Source of the DNA: Thiofilum sp039797965
Lineage (GTDB): Bacteria > Pseudomonadota > Gammaproteobacteria > Thiotrichales > Thiotrichaceae
Direction: 5' to 3'
Length of the DNA stretch: 7,133 nt
NCBI GenBank assembly: GCA_039797965.1
Contig: JBDKGX010000125.1
Location: 1 to 7,133, forward strand
Part shown: one piece after another, positions 5,947 to 7,133 of the stretch
How the letters are laid out: each line of letters starts with the position of its first letter
How positions within the stretch are numbered: the stretch's first letter is position 1
Notes under the pieces: generated by a model
Told to the model about the DNA's origin: nothing
Database searches by the model: none
Seen by the model: the letters and a program-made list of their open reading frames with translations, nothing else
Made by a program: the position numbers and the translations under genes

Positions 5947-6429
5947 TTGGGTATCAATCAGTTGAAACTAGGTCTTATTCTTTCTTTAGCATTAGCGGTG
6001 GGCGCTGGTGCATTCATGACGGCTTGTTCTGGTAAAGAAGCCGCCGCGCCTGCTGAAACTAAAACAACGGCGAGTACTACTATGACAGGATTAGTCAAAA
6101 ATGATGTAAAAGTGGGCAATGGTATCGAGGCTGTGGCTGGAAAAACGGTGGTTGTTCATTACACCGGTTGGTTATACGACGAGAGTAAAGCGGATAAAAA
6201 AGGCGAGCAATTTGATAGTTCTCGTGGTCGCCCAACGCCTTTTGACTTTCCTTTAGGGGGCGGACGTGTCATTAAAGGTTGGGACGAAGGGGTTGTCGGC
6301 ATGAAAGTCGGCGGACAACGGACATTAATTATTGCGCCTGAATACGGTTACGGGGCGCGTGGGGCTGGCGGCGTGATTCCACCTAATGCCACTCTACTGT
6401 TTGATGTGGAGTTGTTAGAGGTAAAATAA
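5947..6429 (+). CDS. FKBP-type peptidyl-prolyl cis-trans isomerase, predicted lipoprotein
   Basis: This enzyme isomerises Xaa-Pro bonds and probably assists folding in the periplasm. The N-terminus is a lipoprotein signal: hydrophobic core LGLILSLALAVGAGAF (8-23) and a lipobox MTAC with the modified Cys at 27. Ser at +2 favours outer-membrane sorting. A short Ala/Thr linker precedes the FKBP domain (about 55-160). Active-site residues in the FKBP12 pattern are Tyr72 (VHYTGWL), Phe89-Asp90 (QFDSSRGR), Phe99/Phe101, Val108-Ile109 and Trp112 (RVIKGWDEG), Tyr133 (PEYGYG) and Phe152 (IPPNATLLFDVELL). It is a single-domain form without the N-terminal dimerisation region of FkpA or Mip. The start is uncertain: 5947 is TTG with no Shine-Dalgarno sequence, and no in-frame ATG exists between it and the stop at 5914. 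An ATT at 5935 would give a more usual IKKALG basic N-terminus. Confidence 0.88.
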   Translation: MGINQLKLGLILSLALAVGAGAFMTACSGKEAAAPAETKTTASTTMTGLVKNDVKVGNGIEAVAGKTVVVHYTGWLYDESKADKKGEQFDSSRGRPTPFDFPLGGGRVIKGWDEGVVGMKVGGQRTLIIAPEYGYGARGAGGVIPPNATLLFDVELLEVK

Positions 6430-6443
6430 CTTCACTATTCAAG

Positions 6444-6501
6444 CCTTAAAACTACTCACCCAGTTGAGTTTGGTGTGAGTAGTTATGAATCACGTTTAAG
6501 G
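6444..6501. terminator. Bidirectional terminator-like hairpin between convergent genes
   Basis: AACTACTCAC (6450-6459) and GTGAGTAGTT (6475-6484) form a perfect 10-base stem. An outer pair, CCTTAAA (6444-6450) and TTTAAGG (6495-6501), can extend it around a bulge. On the plus strand TATTTTC follows the outer arm; on the minus strand the inner stem runs into GTTTTAAGG. It lies in the 103-base gap where the FKBP gene and the 95-residue ORF converge, so it may stop both. The T-runs are short. Confidence 0.5.
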
Positions 6502-6532
6502 TATTTTCTAAGCAGCGCGGCTAACTAAATAT

Positions 6533-6820
6533 TTAAATAATAATTTGATTGTTAGCGGGGTTATTTAGGCAATGTTGTAAATCTAATTCTAATTTTTCTA
6601 CATTGTGAATTCTAATATAAGCTTTAGCAAACGAAATAATACGCTTTATTAAAAACTCTGGCTGTTGATCAAAGGCAGCGACTAAAGCATAAAGGTCTTG
6701 ATCTTTACAGCTAAAATGACAGATTAATCGCTTTAATTCTTGATCTTGCTCAATACTACAATGTAGCTCTTGTTGATGATGCGTAATAATAATATTTTGA
6801 TAGGAACCTGAAAAATACAT
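6533..6820 (-). CDS. Hypothetical protein, 95 residues, AT-rich
   Basis: I do not recognise this protein. The minus-strand ORF runs from an ATG at 6820 to a stop at 6533. Its product is soluble-looking with no signal or membrane segment. It has a probable beta-rich start (1-35), helices at about 42-50 and 55-70 (EFLIKRIISFAKAYIRI), and four cysteines (21, 34, 38, 84), two of them in CHFSC. The region is clearly more AT-rich than the metabolic genes. No good Shine-Dalgarno sequence precedes the ATG; the nearest is TAGG about 12 bases upstream. In favour of a real gene are a perfect TATAAT upstream (6856-6861) and the hairpin after the stop. It may be a recently acquired or fast-evolving gene, or a chance ORF. 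Confidence 0.45.
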   Translation of the reverse strand: MYFSGSYQNIIITHHQQELHCSIEQDQELKRLICHFSCKDQDLYALVAAFDQQPEFLIKRIISFAKAYIRIHNVEKLELDLQHCLNNPANNQIII

Positions 6821-6855
6821 TATTTATTTTATGCCTAGTAATAATTAAAAATCTG

Positions 6856-6876
6856 ATTATAAGCTGTTAATAGCTT
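6856..6876 (-). promoter_or_regulatory. -10 element and small inverted repeat upstream of the 95-residue ORF
   Basis: On the minus strand a perfect TATAAT lies at 6856-6861, about 36 bases before the ATG at 6820. Directly upstream is the inverted repeat AAGCT-6-AGCTT (6861-6876), in the spacer between -10 and -35. No convincing -35 is seen, so the promoter may be weak or depend on an activator. Confidence 0.3.
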
Positions 6877-6935
6877 GTAAGTGTTGTAAAAGTTGTCTGA
6901 GTACTTTAGCCAGTATAGTGTTGCTCAAAAAGTGT

Positions 6936-6969
6936 CAGTTAAGACGATAGCTTTAAGGAGTCTTAATTG
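6936..6969. repeat. Isolated hairpin in the AT-rich spacer
   Basis: CAGTTAAGAC (6936-6945) can pair with GTCTTAATTG (6960-6969) over 10 bases, with one G-U pair on the plus strand and a 14-base loop. The loop contains AAGGA, and an ATG at 6972 is followed at once by TGA, so this is not a translation start for a gene. Function unknown. Confidence 0.35.
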
Positions 6970-7133
6970 CAATGTGAGCTTAAATTAACGCTTCATCAAC
7001 TTTTGCCTGTTTTAGCTAGTATTGTTAATAAATAAGATACTAATTTTTGCTAAAAAAATTAATAATTTAATGCCTGCGTTATTATTAAATTTGACTAGAC
7101 TTTAATTAGTTGCACTATTTGCAGTGTAATTAT

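Larger units (their letters stand above)
6821..7133. other. AT-rich spacer without a supported gene
   Basis: No frame is open for more than a few dozen codons on either strand, and no truncated gene enters from the right edge: all three minus-strand frames stop within about 40 bases of it. The left part holds the upstream region of the 95-residue ORF. A hairpin at 6936-6969 is the only marked structure. No tRNA, transposon end or array was seen. Confidence 0.6.

Noticed and set aside
7078..7133. Possible promoter with TTGACT near the right edge
   Set aside because: No acceptable -10 at 16-18 bases and no gene start visible before the window ends.

Overview
The window reads as a stretch of chromosome from a gammaproteobacterium of moderate to low G+C. 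The order is a guess: gene content and codon habits would suit the sulfur-oxidising Thiotrichales, but nothing here proves it. There are no tRNA or rRNA genes, insertion sequences, phage genes or CRISPR arrays.

Layout. Positions 1-2150 (minus strand) carry an ATP-binding protein (PotA type) followed by a periplasmic substrate-binding protein (PotD type) of a polyamine-like ABC transporter. The binding protein runs off the left edge, and the permease genes are not in view. Positions 2151-2464 hold a probable promoter, an operator-like palindrome and a nested inverted repeat. Positions 2465-3235 (minus) encode a GntR regulator of the FCD class. Transcribed away from it, positions 3378-5795 (plus) hold a tight two-gene operon for glutaryl-CoA dehydrogenase (gcdH) and a family III CoA-transferase, probably glutarate:CoA-transferase. 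Positions 5947-6429 (plus) encode an FKBP-type peptidyl-prolyl isomerase lipoprotein. It converges on an AT-rich 95-residue unknown ORF at 6533-6820 (minus). The last 313 bases are AT-rich and carry no gene that I can support.

How the genes may work together. GcdH plus the CoA-transferase convert free glutarate to glutaryl-CoA and then to crotonyl-CoA, the end of lysine, cadaverine and 5-aminovalerate breakdown. The neighbouring transporter belongs to the polyamine-uptake type. Almost the same 21-base AT-rich site (18 of 21 identical) lies in the promoter region of the transporter operon (2257-2277) and over the -10 of gcdH (3315-3335). The gcdH copy has a perfect 16-base palindrome as its core. 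This suggests that the GntR protein controls both units as one regulon: import of a diamine or C5 compound, and oxidation of the resulting glutarate. That link is inference.

The hexamer AGTACT occurs 17 times in 7.1 kb, where about two are expected, in genes and spacers and in several reading frames. It looks like a highly iterated palindrome of this genome.

Start codons. For the ATPase, the regulator and the CoA-transferase I chose internal ATG codons with good ribosome-binding sites over longer GTG or TTG extensions. The start of the FKBP lipoprotein is unresolved.
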